A DNA stretch of 64,000 nt from Actinostola sp. cb2023 (taxonomy: Eukaryota > Cnidaria > Anthozoa > Actiniaria > Actinostolidae), in the NCBI GenBank assembly GCA_033675265.1, contig JAUJYZ010001091.1, positions 203,245-267,244 on the forward strand, given 5' to 3'. Both the position numbers and the translations under genes were made by a program. The notes under the pieces are model-generated. The model was given only the letters and a program-made list of their open reading frames with translations, did not search any database and was not told where the DNA came from. Below are positions 22,291-32,489 of this stretch, one piece after another. Position 1 is the first letter of the stretch. Every line of letters starts with the position of its first letter.

Positions 22291-23079
22291 ATACAGTTCC
22301 CAAGACAGAGAGATAATTCGACAATATTCTTGAAGCAGAGGAATCAATCTCGAATCGTATCGTTTTAGATTTTTGATTATTTTGTCAAAGAAGCAACGAA
22401 AAATATTCTAAACTCGGAGAAAAATCCGTAATTCACCGCTACGAACTCAAGATCAAACCAAATTTACTAGAGGTCATATCTCGCTAAATATTAGTCCGAT
22501 TTTAAAACCGAAAACACCGAAATAAAGCCAATGCTTACCTCTCTCCAATATTTGCCGCCATATTTCAAACCATGTCGAAATTTTAACTCTTACCACCCGT
22601 CACAGTTCTGCATTATTCCTTCTCTAGACTTCCGGTCTACAAGTTAATCATCCCCAGTCTTAATTACTTAGCCGAGCCGGTAAAAAGCGACAGAAATACA
22701 TGATACGTTGAGGGGTGGCCTCTGACCCAGCGTGTAAACTACATTTTTCGAGTCAATATTATTTTCACGAATGTATCGTAAAATCTTATCAGTAAAGTTT
22801 TGGTAAAACATTTAACTAAGAAAACAAACGCTAGCAAAGTAGCTGAATTGTTGGTAATGATGACAGGATGTCATCGAAACGTCCAGCTATCTTAAGATGT
22901 CGAGTTAATTTGCATATTCACATCCCGAACGTTTTATTTTGAAAACAAATAATGAAAATCAAAATCAGACGAAATCGAGCGGAGGTACGGCAAGTCAAAG
23001 TGATCCAAATTCCTAAATTCAAAATTTCAAAATTTCACAATTCAAAATGGCGGCGAAAAACCGTGAAAGGGCATATTAA

Positions 23080-23700
23080 AGTAGCTTATCACTGTTTGCT
23101 TTTGACTTGTTGAGAATTCTCCTGTTTTGAATGCTTCATTATCTGAGCCTACTTACATCTAATATAAATATAATTATGTACAATATATATACGTAAGACA
23201 GAACGTATTTTATATTGAAACTTAACGGCCTTGTTAATTAACGTTCTGTGGTTCCAATATCTCGCATGTGATTGGTCACAACACAATCAACATTCCACAG
23301 CAATCTTAGGTGTCCACGGTTTTCTTAGTTCGACTGCAACATTGTGTGAAATATACCATCGTTCACTCGGCCGGCTCTATTTTCCATTACGATTGGAATT
23401 TCACTGGGATTAATATATATCATGATAAAATTATATGCAAAACATATAATGTGAGTAAAGTAACGAAAAGGAAAGGAAAAGCAAAGAAAAAGTAAGAAAA
23501 AAAGAAGATACCAGCTGAAGACTCAGGTTAATCGATTTAACATTGAACGAATGAAACAATCGTTGCACAGGAGAAGATGCGATGAAGAACTGCTTGCAAT
23601 GTATGTAGTTTATAATATAAATGAAATATATAAAATATAAATAAATATTTTCTCAGTAGATCCACGACGTGGATATTCTTCTACTGGCACTCACACTCCC
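23080..23700. other. No supported gene
   Basis: Short overlapping plus frames (23231-23495) have no recognisable motif. The region is AT-rich with a Lys-rich tail frame that looks like low-complexity sequence. Confidence 0.4.
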
Positions 23701-23714
23701 TACCGCTACATTCG

Positions 23715-23930
23715 ATATTTTATACATGCAACGCTCAAACTCACATGTTGATTTTTGCCGAGGGACGAAAACCCGGACAACCCGGTGAAAAAACCCTCGA
23801 GGCATGGCACGTAGAGAACAACACATCAAACAAACTCAATTCATATATGACCCGAGCCGGGAATTTAACCTGGGCCACAGTGCATGGCGAAAGGCCAGCG
23901 CCCTCACCGCTCGGCCAACCATGCCATCCA
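23715..23930 (-). repeat. tRNA-derived SINE
   Basis: On minus, GGTTGGCCGAGCGGTGAGGG is a good tRNA(Ser/Leu)-like A box region. It is followed about 45 bp later by CAGGTTAAATTCCCGGCTCG, a B box variant (GGTTCRANNCC). The body continues with TCACCGGGTTGTCCGGGTTT and TCCCTCGGCAAAAATCAAC. Such bodies are typical of anthozoan SINEs. Polymerase III promoter boxes are recognisable but diverged. Confidence 0.75.
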
Positions 23931-23999
23931 TCTAATATTGAAGCCAGGCTCAACCAATTTTCAGTTATCTCAATAATTATTAGTCAAGCGACTTCAATA

Positions 24000-24580
24000 A
24001 ATAAAAGTTTAAAATGTACTTACTTTGATGGATTTAACTTTCATAAGTCAAGTGGCGCCTTTGTTTACACAAGCGTCCATAATCCACCACAAATATGTGA
24101 TCCAATACCTGATGACATATGAATGGCATTCAAAAGAAGATCGCCTTACAGTACGTAACACAACGTGGCAGGAAAACAAAGTTACTGCTGGCGGAAAATA
24201 CGAGCATTTTGACCGTGAGTTGTTTGGCATTGTTATTCAAGGATGTTTTGAGTGAGCAGTTACGATTTTTGGATACTTTCTTCGCATCTGAATCTTTGTG
24301 GAAAGTCTGTTGCGTGAGTACTGTTGACAGCTTGCTTGTCAACATCTTTTTACATCAAATGAAACCAAAATCCGTTTTTTGATTCTAACTTTTTAGGAAA
24401 AATATATTTTTAGATTCTGTTTTTTGGAGATGATAGATAATATTCAATTAGATTTGATTCTCAAAAAAAATCAAAACCGGTGGTTTGAAAGTTTTTTTGG
24501 GGTACCCTGATACCTTAAGCAGCCGTCAGTGGGCCGACAGCGTTGCGTGACGGAACTAAAGGCGGATGCGAGGGAGACTA
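24000..24580. other. No supported gene
   Basis: Several overlapping frames on both strands (24025-24382) give no recognisable protein, and no splice pattern selects one of them. Confidence 0.35.
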
Positions 24581-24586
24581 AACAAC

Positions 24587-24978
24587 TAACGGCCGGCTTT
24601 GAAACAACAAGCCTTTCTTGTACTGAGTTTGATTCGAGTATAACAACTCAGTAACGGTCGGCTTTGAAACAACAAGTCTTTCTTGTACTGAGTTTGATTC
24701 GAGTATAACAACTCAGTAACGGTCGGCTTTTAAACAACAAGCCTTTCTTGTACTGAGTTTGATTCGAGTATAACAACTCAGCAGTAACGGCCGGCTTTGA
24801 AACAACAAGCCTTTCTCAGTGTACTGAGTTTGATTCGAGTATAACAACTAACGGCCGGCTTTGAAACAACAAGCCTTTCTTGTAGTTTGATTCGAGTATA
24901 ACAACTAACGGCCGGCTTTGAAACAACAAGCCTTATATCTTGTACTGAATTTGCATTGATTCGAGTATAACAACTATT
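24587..24978 (+). repeat. About 65-bp tandem repeat, six copies, upstream of a TATA box
   Basis: The unit CGGCCGGCTTTGAAACAACA, then AGCCTTTCTTGTACTGAG and TTTGATTCGAGTATAACAAC, recurs six times with short indels. A seventh copy stands alone at about 26653-26710. The array ends 25 bp before a TATA box and resembles promoter sub-repeats of a retroelement or of a multi-copy gene. Confidence 0.8.
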
Positions 24979-25002
24979 CGCGCCAGTCCCTTGCAGCGCG
25001 AG

Positions 25003-25010
25003 TATAAATA
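25003..25010 (+). promoter_or_regulatory. TATA box (TATAAATA)
   Basis: A good TATA element in GC-richer context (GCGCGAGTATAAATAAGAGC), 74 bp before an ATG that opens a short exon and directly after the six-copy array. A start site near 25030-25040 is expected by spacing. Confidence 0.5.
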
Positions 25011-25083
25011 AGAGCTCTGCATCTAATTACTGCCCAGTTCGCGTAAGAACCCTTCGCTACGCTACCTATATCCTTACTCAGTC

Positions 25084-25198
25084 ATGGCCGATGAACAAAT
25101 TCCTGTCCTAGCTGCTGTTGAACAAGCCCAGGCGTTGAGAAGTCATCCCAACCAAGTATATAAGTACCTGCTGCGAATCCAGACCATGGTCCTTTCAG
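25084..25198 (+). CDS. Short first exon of unknown protein
   Basis: The ATG at 25084 follows a TATA box at normal spacing. The frame MADEQIPVLAAVEQAQALRS, then HPNQVYKYLLRIQTMVLS, is 38 codons plus one base. It ends exactly at a consensus donor (TCAG followed by GTATAA). The composition is that of a helical N-terminal segment. No second exon was identified; the sequence to the right is a tandem array. It may be the 5' end of a retroelement gag or of a multi-copy gene. Unrecognised. Confidence 0.4.
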
Positions 25199-25229
25199 GT
25201 ATAAACGTTTTATAGGTCGGTTTCAAGTT

Positions 25230-25745
25230 CGTTCGATTTCCCTCGGCTCCCTAAAAGTTTGCACGTGTGTTGAACTCTAATGTGAGTGTTTGTTTACCGT
25301 GCTTCGCCTCGCAAACACCGGGTTTGTGGAGTTGCATTTCCCTCGGCCCCTAATAGTTTGCACGTATGTTGAGCTCTACAGTGAGTTTTGTTTACCGTGC
25401 TTCGCCTCGCAAACACCGAGTTTGTGGAGTTGCATTTCCCTCGGCTCCCCAATAGTTTGCACGTGTGTTGAACTCTAATGTGAGTGTTTGTTTACCGTGC
25501 TTCGCCTCGCAAACACCGGGTTTGTGAGTTGCATTTCCCTCGGCTCCCTAATAGTTTGCACGTATGTTGAACTCTACAGTGAGTTTTGTTTACCGTGCTT
25601 CGCCTCGCAAACACCGGGTTTGTGGAGTTGCATTTCCCTCGGCTCCCCATAGTTTGCACGTGTGTTGAACTCTCAAGTGAGTGTTTGTTTACCGTGCTGG
25701 CCTCGCAAACACCGGGTTTGTGGAGTTGCATTTCCCTCAGTTTCC
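25230..25745 (+). repeat. About 105-bp tandem repeat, five copies
   Basis: The unit contains GCATTTCCCTCGGCTCCCTA, TAGTTTGCACGTGTGTTGAA, TTTACCGTGCTTCGCCTCGC and AAACACCGGGTTTGTGGAG. Five copies are present, the last slightly degenerate. It lies just after the donor of the exon at 25084-25198, that is, in its intron. The frames across it are products of the repeat. Confidence 0.85.
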
Positions 25746-25749
25746 CTTC

Positions 25750-26640
25750 TCGGTTGTTTGTTTGTGTTCTATAGTCGGTACTATACTTTATGCATGTTTT
25801 CCCTCCCCTTTGCCTCGTTTATATATAAGTTTTGCATGCTTAGGGGTACTGAGGTTGAACATTGTCGTATGGCTTGTGCTTGATATTTCCCTTTGCGTAC
25901 CGTGACGTAATGTCCAAGCATTCTAGTTGCATGGTTAATGTTGAGCAATGATTTCCCTTAGCGTTATTATTATTATTATTATAGCGTTCTGCACCCTATA
26001 TATTGTCAAGACGGTGCAAATTCGACTGAGTTGTTCGGTTTTGGGTATATTTGTGTTTTCGACATTTGCAGATTTGCTGCTTCTCGCATTTGCATCCAAT
26101 TTGGTGTTGTATTGTTTCTCTTTGTTGTTGTCCCTCCCTCCACACCTCCCTTTGTTTCCTTTCCTTTGTGATTGTCTCCCTCTCCCGCGCTATTTGGGTT
26201 TTCCCTATCTCCTATGGTAGCCTGAAAGGGTGTCTAATGCCCTAGTCAGATTACTGACGCTCAGGCTGTCATCCCTTGGGTGGGTTACTCCCGCGCAGAA
26301 ACGCTTTACCTTATATTTCCATCTCCTTTTACCACCCAAGGGCTGGCAGCCTGTAGATTATTGATTCACGCCCACCTTTCTGTGGCTGCAGCTGCCTCCA
26401 TATATAGTGTCATACGCTAGCTAAAACAGTCTCGCGTGTTTCACTATGCCTTCCACGTAAGCCACTCATCCTAAGTTTTGGGTGGCTGGAGGGTCCTGCC
26501 TAGTTAAGTTTTGGACTTGGCTTTTTGAGTATTGGCAAAGGTCTCGAGTGACTTGGTATTAGACCGCATCAAACGCTAAGCTTCTGGGCGCGGGCGCATT
26601 TCTCCATCTCTTATTAAGCGAGCGTGAAAGGGACTGCCGC
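25750..26640. other. No supported gene; pyrimidine-rich and GC-richer DNA
   Basis: Contains a (TTA)n run at about 25968-25981 and long T/C-rich stretches. ACCACCCAAGGG and CCCTTGGGTGGG (26270-26345) form a small inverted pair. No coding exon recognised. Base composition is closer to 50% GC than the surroundings, suggesting it belongs to the same element as the flanking tandem arrays. Confidence 0.35.
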
Positions 26641-26710
26641 GAATAGTATGCTAACGGCCGGCTTTGAAACAACAAGCCTTTCTTCGGTAGTTTGATTCGA
26701 GTATTACAAC

Positions 26711-27540
26711 CCCGGGATTACCGATTTTGCGCCGAATATTTTCGGTTTTTCGGAACAACTTCATCTTCGGTGTTTATTCGAGCCGGAATGTAATAGTCCC
26801 ATGAGAGTGGAGGAGGCGGAGTTAAGAGAGCGCGGTAAGTTCGAATCTCGAATTCTAATGAATTCAAATCAAGCGGTCCTGAATGTTAATAAGGGCTCGG
26901 CTACTTATCTTTTGACATATCAGATTTCCAACCTCTTCCCGAATCCTTATTTCAGAAAACTACTGCTCATTACTGAATTTGGACTCATATTTACCAGAAC
27001 CCGATTTAAACACAAAGGGTTCTATTGATAATTTTCAAGAAATTGACGTTCAAAGACGGCATCAGTAACTTCGCCATACAAAAACTCTTCAAATTTAGCC
27101 AAAATGTACCCTCGATTTCCAATCTGAGTTTATAATGTAGAGAGAAGCCAAATATATCATTGTGTAAATACACATTTCCACTACAAGAACCCGATTTAAA
27201 CAGAGTGAAATCGTCATTAAAAAAGTATAAAACACCAGATAAGTGTTTTTCTTTGTTATTTCAACCTTGAGATTTGAACTTCGCGCGCAAAAGACCGTGT
27301 CTGATAGTGCCAGTAATTAGATTAACGCCTTAGATGTCCCTCAATTCTGGCTAATGAACCAGCCCCATCATCGATTAACATGGCAATGTTATATATATGT
27401 GAAATAACAAGTTGTTACAAATCAATACCGCCTAAATTGCTAATCAATAATATGTTGTGTGTTCTTGTTGTTCTACATTTTTCATTACATTGAAAACTGG
27501 CTGATGTTTTTTTTAATGAATTGAGATCGAAACACCTTAA
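26711..27540. other. No supported gene
   Basis: A 75-codon plus frame (26801-27028) and AT-rich sequence; nothing recognised. ACCCGATTTAAACA occurs twice (about 26998 and 27187). Confidence 0.35.
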
Positions 27541-27547
27541 CATCTCG

Positions 27548-27680
27548 TTCTGGGCCCGGATGCACGCCAAGGTGAATAGCGCTATCCACCGGATAAGTCC
27601 TATCCAATAAATTGTATCCGTTGGACAGGACTTCTCCGGTGGATAGCACTACTGATTCACCTTTCGTGCAACCGGAGCCT
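27548..27680. mobile_element. MITE family M4, copy 1 (GGTTGCACGAAAGGTGAAT ends)
   Basis: GGTGAATAGCGCTATCCACC on the left is inverted on the right (GGTGGATAGCACTACTGATTCACC). Termini carry GGATGCACGCC and GGCTCCGGTTGCACGAAAGG. Related copies are at 51070-51222 and, in part, at 51589-51625. Confidence 0.75.
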
Positions 27681-27717
27681 GGTGTTTCATTGGATATCAA
27701 GATTCATCTAAAAAAAA

Positions 27718-28640
27718 ACTAGAAAAATAAGGTGTTCTGATTGATTAAAAATCTAATGAATTATTTTCATAAATTAAATGACATATAAAGCCCAGGGAAG
27801 TATACATAACCAGCCAATTTCAACAATTTAAAATAGGTTCGATTGAATTAAGCTTCATGGTTAGTTCAGTCGACGATTGTCCTAGCCCTTAATTAGACAT
27901 TTTCGATCACAACCTTACAATGAATTATTTTATTTTATTTTTGTACATTACACTATGTACACCGCACTGTACTCTGTATACAACTGACGGAGCTAACTGA
28001 TAAATATTCAGCCTTGAAAAAAACAAGTTTTAGCTGTGCTATGCACAATATAATTGAAAAGCATTTATTTCGTTGGGTGTCAATATTCATCTGCCTGACC
28101 GAATAAGTTCAGGGACAAAAACAGTGTTCTGATTGATTACACATCTAGCTAATGAATTATTTTAAGGAAATAAAATGAGTTTGAGAATGGCATATAAAGC
28201 CCATGGAAGTATACATACAAAGCCCTCGTTTTGTACTTAACTCAGTTCCATGAGCTAACTGATAAATATTCGGCCTTGGACATACAAAAATGTTTTAGCT
28301 GTTTTGATGAAGCTCCTTAATATTAACTATGCACAATTAAAAAGCATTTGTTTCATTGGGTGTCAATATTCATCTACCTGACCGAATAAGTTCAGGTATT
28401 AAAAAAAAGGTGTTCTGATTGATTACAAATCGAATTAATTATTTTAAGGAAATAAAATGAGTTTGAGAATGGCATATAAAGCCCAGGGAAGTATCACATA
28501 ACTCAGTTTCATGAACTTACTGATACATATTCGGCCTTGGACAAAAATAAATGTTTTAGCTGTTTTGATGAAGCTCTTTAACATTACAATATACAATATG
28601 CACAATTTAAAATGATTTGTTTAGCATTTCGCTCTAATTG
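27718..28640. repeat. Diverged direct repeats of about 300-400 bp, three copies
   Basis: The order GGTGTTCTGATTGATTA, TAATGAATTATTTTA, GGCATATAAAGCCCAGGGAA, then AACTGATAAATATTCGGCC, recurs from about 27730, 28123 and 28408. Copy length differs because of AT-rich inserts. Confidence 0.7.
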
Positions 28641-28705
28641 GAAATTCACGAACAATAATCTGATTCGTATACTTATAGCCGTTGTAATTAGATTTTATGC
28701 ATTTA

Positions 28706-28740
28706 GCCCTGAAGATGGGCGCTTAGCCCGAAAGCTTGGC
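28706..28740 (+). ncRNA. Hammerhead-ribozyme-like motif of Penelope type
   Basis: Core strands CTGAAGA (28709-28715) and GAAA (28730-28733) flank a 4-bp stem GGGC/GCCC (28717-28720 with 28726-28729, loop GCTTA), with one extra U (28716). GCC at 28706-28708 can pair with GGC at 28738-28740 as stem I. AGCT (28733-28736) is self-complementary, as in the minimal stem III of Penelope-element hammerheads, which act as dimers; U28737 would be the cleavage-site residue. Penelope-like elements are known to carry such motifs. Activity is inferred, and the extra U is a weakness. Confidence 0.4.
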
Positions 28741-28799
28741 AGTTTTGTAATAAAACTCAGGTTGAAGATACAAAAACTTTTGTCAATAATCTGATTAAT

Positions 28800-29570
28800 G
28801 ACCATAAGACCGTTTTTTGTTTGGAAACCTTTGTCAAATTAAAATATAATTAAAACAGTTAATTACCTCGAACCTACGGCCCTTGGGAATTATAGGGCTT
28901 AATGGCTCGCTTCTCTGTAATTAACTCTTATATACTTGATTTCAAGAGACTTATATGGAGAGGATAAAACGAATTGTTTCTTAATTGCATGGTTTCGAGA
29001 TGCTGGAAAAAGTAAAATAGTCTCATTTACGCACCTCAAAGAGTTGTCAAGCACTTACCTTTTCACTCATGTCACTTCTTGAATGCCTGCGGTGGCATAG
29101 ATCAGCGGTCATATGCTAGACGTCTCTTAGCAACCACATAACAACTCATTTCCGAAGAAACAGCGGGAAATGAATCCTTCCAAAAACTAGACGCTCTGTT
29201 AGATTTATTAGCGTGAACTTGGGCTTCTTAATCAAAATATTTTAATAGGGTTAAATGAACCTAAAACATGAGGAGCCCCGACCCCAAACTTTTTGTCCCA
29301 GCAGGATAGCTGTGATATGTTTGCCTAGGGTTACTAGTTCGCAAAGCCAATTAGTCTTGGTCCAATAAGATTCGTTCTACTGACACATTAATCACAGACA
29401 ATTCTTACACAACATGATAAACAATTGCGGATCATCGACGAGTTGGCGCTAGAATCAAAATATAATTATTTGTGAGCTTTATTTTCACTGTTGGGTTGTC
29501 TAATATATGGAAAATGTCACCTGGAAATGTGGGTAAGATATTTGTCGGGTACATTCAGGTATTGCTCGTC
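28800..29570. other. No supported gene
   Basis: AT-rich DNA without long frames or repeats that I could identify. Confidence 0.45.
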
Positions 29571-29572
29571 TG

Positions 29573-29862
29573 ACTTTGAGACAACGTTCTGAAACTGACA
29601 CAGACTAATGTGACTATAAATCGCAGAGTATTCAACTTTATATTGCTAAACCCCAATGCTTTTGGGTGGCGCACCTGAAGGCAGGGTAGATTGTTCGGGT
29701 GGCAAGCCTGATATTCTATGGGTAAAGTATTGAACTTGAAACACAGACTAAAATACTAATCGCAAAGTAGGCTGACAACTCAACTTAATTTGTATTGCTA
29801 AACCGGCAATAATTTGTGGCGGCACGCCTGACTCGCTCGATATTCTATGGGTAGAGCATTGA
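29573..29862. repeat. Imperfect direct repeat, about 150 bp, two copies
   Basis: TATTGCTAAACC..., a GGTGGC/GGCGGC step, CACCTGA/CGCCTGA and GATATTCTATGGGTA...GTATTGAAC occur in the same order from about 29642 and 29794. Nothing coding. Confidence 0.5.
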
Positions 29863-29869
29863 ACGTTTG

Positions 29870-30275
29870 ATCAATATCACCCGGGATATCAATATTATTT
29901 TAATAGAGACAAAATATATCTTATTCACTTATTGGCCATATCTTTCTAAAATTAGTAAATATAAATATACGACTAGTAATTCACGTCCCAGCATGAGCCT
30001 GGCCTTCACCGATGTATCGGGTACACAACCCGGCTGTGTTAATCCACCACAAATAATCATGCTGCGAGGCTTTTGCATATTTCCATCGTCATACCGAAGC
30101 AGTTTTATTAGCCTATTACTTGCACACTTTAATGTAAAACAGAATTTCCACAGTCGACAATACCAGTTCAGAATGGGTATAAATGGCCCAAATAAAAATG
30201 GCGGGAATCTGAAAACATATCGACCTTGATGTACGACAAGAAATGTTCAACAACAGTCGCCATCTTGGAAGCTCA
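29870..30275. other. No clear gene; short minus ATG frame near 30262
   Basis: On minus, AAGATGGCGACTGTTG opens a frame of about 31 codons (MATVVEHFLSYIKVD...) to about 30167. The context resembles other starts in this window, but no downstream exon is seen. Otherwise AT-rich. Confidence 0.3.
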
Positions 30276-30279
30276 CTAA

Positions 30280-31618
30280 TCGAAGAACAGTAGCCAAAAT
30301 AATCATAATACAAATAAAAACCTCTTTAAACAGAACGAAGCGAAGAACGGTACCGGTAGACAAAAGAATCATAGTACACGTAAAAACCTCTTTAAACAGA
30401 ACGAAGCGAAGAACAGTAGCCAAAATCTGATAATCATATAAAGTACACGTAAAAACCTCTTTAACTGACAGAACGAAGCGAAGAACAGTAGCCAAAATAA
30501 TCATAGTACACGTAAAAACCTCTTTAAACAGAACGAAAGGAAGAACAGTAGCCAAAAGAATCATAGTACACGTAAAAACCTCTTTAAGCAGAACGAATCG
30601 AAGAACAGTAGCCAAAAGAATCATAGTACACGTAAAAACCTCTTTAAGCAGAACGAAGCGAAGACAGTAGCTAAAAGATTCATACCCGGGGGGGGGGACT
30701 CTCCATAACAGTAGACGGGGGTGATCGTCCTATCTCTTAGGGTATAAAATTCTACCATCTGCTATCCCTTAGGGGTGTTCGAAGAGTCTGCTATCCCTTA
30801 GGGGTGTTCGAAGAGTCTGCTATCCCTTAGGGGTGTTCGAAGAGTCTGCTATCCCTTAGGGGGTCTCACGCTAATGGTGGCCCGGAACTTATATTACAGC
30901 AAACCATACAGATCGTGGAAAAAATTAAGGGAGCACGCAATGCTAATTGGATCGGACACGGTTTTTAAGGTTTAGTTTTTTTACCCTGCATCAAAGTAAG
31001 ATTAGTTTGATATCAGGATTAATCAATATGCTCATGTCATAGATTAACTATGTTGCGCATCATCCATAACGAAGATATCTTGGGGATATCTTACTATTTT
31101 TTATGCCGATTGTTATTGTTTGATAAAAGAAGGACAATTGTTTCTGTTAAGGACAATGGATCATCCTATCCAAAAAAAGCCGGACTTGAAGACTGGATGA
31201 CAGCACTCTCAACAATCACCAGAAAAGAGATGCGCTCGATGGCGGTATCTTAAGGACCGTAATAAAATTCAAGAAAACTGAAAATGTTTTTGTTTTATTG
31301 CTATCTCTTAGGGTTAAACATTTATTCGACCACACCCAATGTGCTATCTCTTAGGGGTAAATTTGCTGTTGATGACACCCAATGTGCTATCCCTTAGGGT
31401 TAAAATTGATTTTGCCGACGACCACCCCCGTATACTGTTATGGAGAGTCCCCCCCCCCCCCCCGGGGAATCATAGTACACGTAAACACCTCTTTAAACAG
31501 AACGAAGCGAAAAACAGTAGCCAAAAGAATCATAGTACACGTAAAAACATATTTAAACAGAACGAAGCGAAGAACAGTAGCCAAAAGAATCATAGTACAC
31601 GTAAAAACCTCTTTAATA
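30280..31618. repeat. About 61-bp tandem array, split by an insertion
   Basis: The unit GAATCATAGTACACGTAAAA, ACCTCTTTAAACAGAACGAA, GCGAAGAACAGTAGCCAAAA repeats about seven times at 30280-30684 and resumes in phase at 31468-31618 with nearly three more copies. The gap is filled by the poly-G/poly-C-ended element, which therefore inserted after the array had formed. Confidence 0.85.
30685..31467. mobile_element. Poly-G/poly-C-ended element, family G, copy 1
   Basis: The left end CCC + 10 G + ACTCTCCATAACAGTA is inverted at the right end (TACTGTTATGGAGAGT + 15 C + GGGG). Next to the left end the phrase CTATCCCTTAGGGGTGTTCG is repeated in tandem (about 30770-30860). CTATCTCTTAGGG and CTATCCCTTAGGG variants recur near the right end. 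The middle (30930-31260) has a 67-codon frame without a known domain. It interrupts a tandem array, so mobility is directly supported. Confidence 0.75.
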
Positions 31619-31908
31619 TTGTAATATTTAATGAAGTCGAAAGTTGAAAGTTGAAAGCATTGAGGTGAATATGATCAATATATTATTGATTTGCGTTTTA
31701 CTTGTTGGTAGTTGTAATGTTATGAATGCTGTCACAAAATACTACTTTGGAGCCGGTGGTCTTTTCGAGCGTGCCTTGCAATGTTGTGCATAAGTTTTCT
31801 TGTATTTATTTATACATGTACGTGCTGCCATGAATACTACATTTGATGGTCGTTAAATCAATAATATAAATAAACTAAAGTTTGAATTCATGGAAAAGTA
31901 ATACAAAA

Positions 31909-32489
31909 CTATCGAACGGATATACGCCATGTGTCCTGCACGTTGTTTGGCTTTGGACTAGCATAGTTATCATCACAATAACAAAGCATGGCGGTATCCC
32001 ATTGACAACCAAAACCACGAGCAGGTGTCGTTTCCATAAAGAACGGATACGGAACCAAACGAGCATATCTCTTATACAAATCGCGACCCCATTTGTTGAC
32101 TTGCGCTTTTCCAGAATTATCTTTACCCCATTTATCACAATTCTGAGCGATAATTGACGTGTCCTCGGGAAGTCTGTCAAACGAGCCACAAGCGTCAGGG
32201 AAAGTAGTCAGGGCAAATGCATCGTCGGTAAAATACCGCACTACTTGCTGGCCAGCGGTGTTGTTCTTGGTCATGATGCTCACCACTCTATCCACTGACT
32301 TCTTATGACAATAGAAATGAATCTGGTGAAATCCCATCTTGTTGAGGATATCCAGCATGGCGAGTCCTGTAGGCACGACGTTCTGGCTATAATTACTGAA
32401 GACGGAAATGACGTCATATGTATTATATAGCTTTATGTTAGGTAACGTCACACTTTGCAGGATTGTTCGTTTGACAATCGTCCAGCCAC
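31909..32489 (-). CDS. Terminal exon of secreted PAN/fibrinogen-like protein (copy 2)
   Basis: Starts after an acceptor (TGTTTCAG, 32491-32490) and ends at a stop at 31911-31909. The spliced junction with the previous exon reads CDMDTDGG/GWTIVKRT, the standard CDM-TDGGGWT of fibrinogen-related and COLF-like domains, in correct phase. The rest (about 190 residues, with Cys in FYCHKK, DACGSF, QNCDKWG, GFGCQW and LCYCDDN) is the C-terminal domain. Anthozoan proteins of this layout are often labelled 'uncharacterized skeletal organic matrix protein 5-like'. That name is from memory of annotation habits and is not proven here. Confidence 0.8.

Larger units (their letters stand above)
19747..23073. 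mobile_element. Family X two-gene transposon, copy 1, internally deleted
   Basis: The ends TGCCCTTTGACGGTTTTTCG (19747) and the inverse CCGTGAAAGGGCA (to 23073) define inverted repeats. These continue inward as CGCCGCCATTTTRAATT and GATCACTTTGACTTGCC (about 19810 and 22990). TA on both sides (19745-19746, 23074-23075) may be a 2-bp target duplication, although the ends are again palindromic. Inside, ORF2 runs on plus from the left end and transposase remnants run on minus from the right end. Most of the transposase (over 250 residues) is missing, so this is a nonautonomous deletion derivative. Confidence 0.65.

Noticed and set aside
23715..23930. Functional tRNA(Ser) gene
   Set aside because: A and B boxes are present but diverged, no acceptor stem pairing was found, and the head continues into a SINE body.
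30247..30624. 125-codon minus frame with repeated FTCTMILLATVLRFVLF-like units
   Set aside because: Product of the 61-bp tandem array (about two frames stay open by chance).
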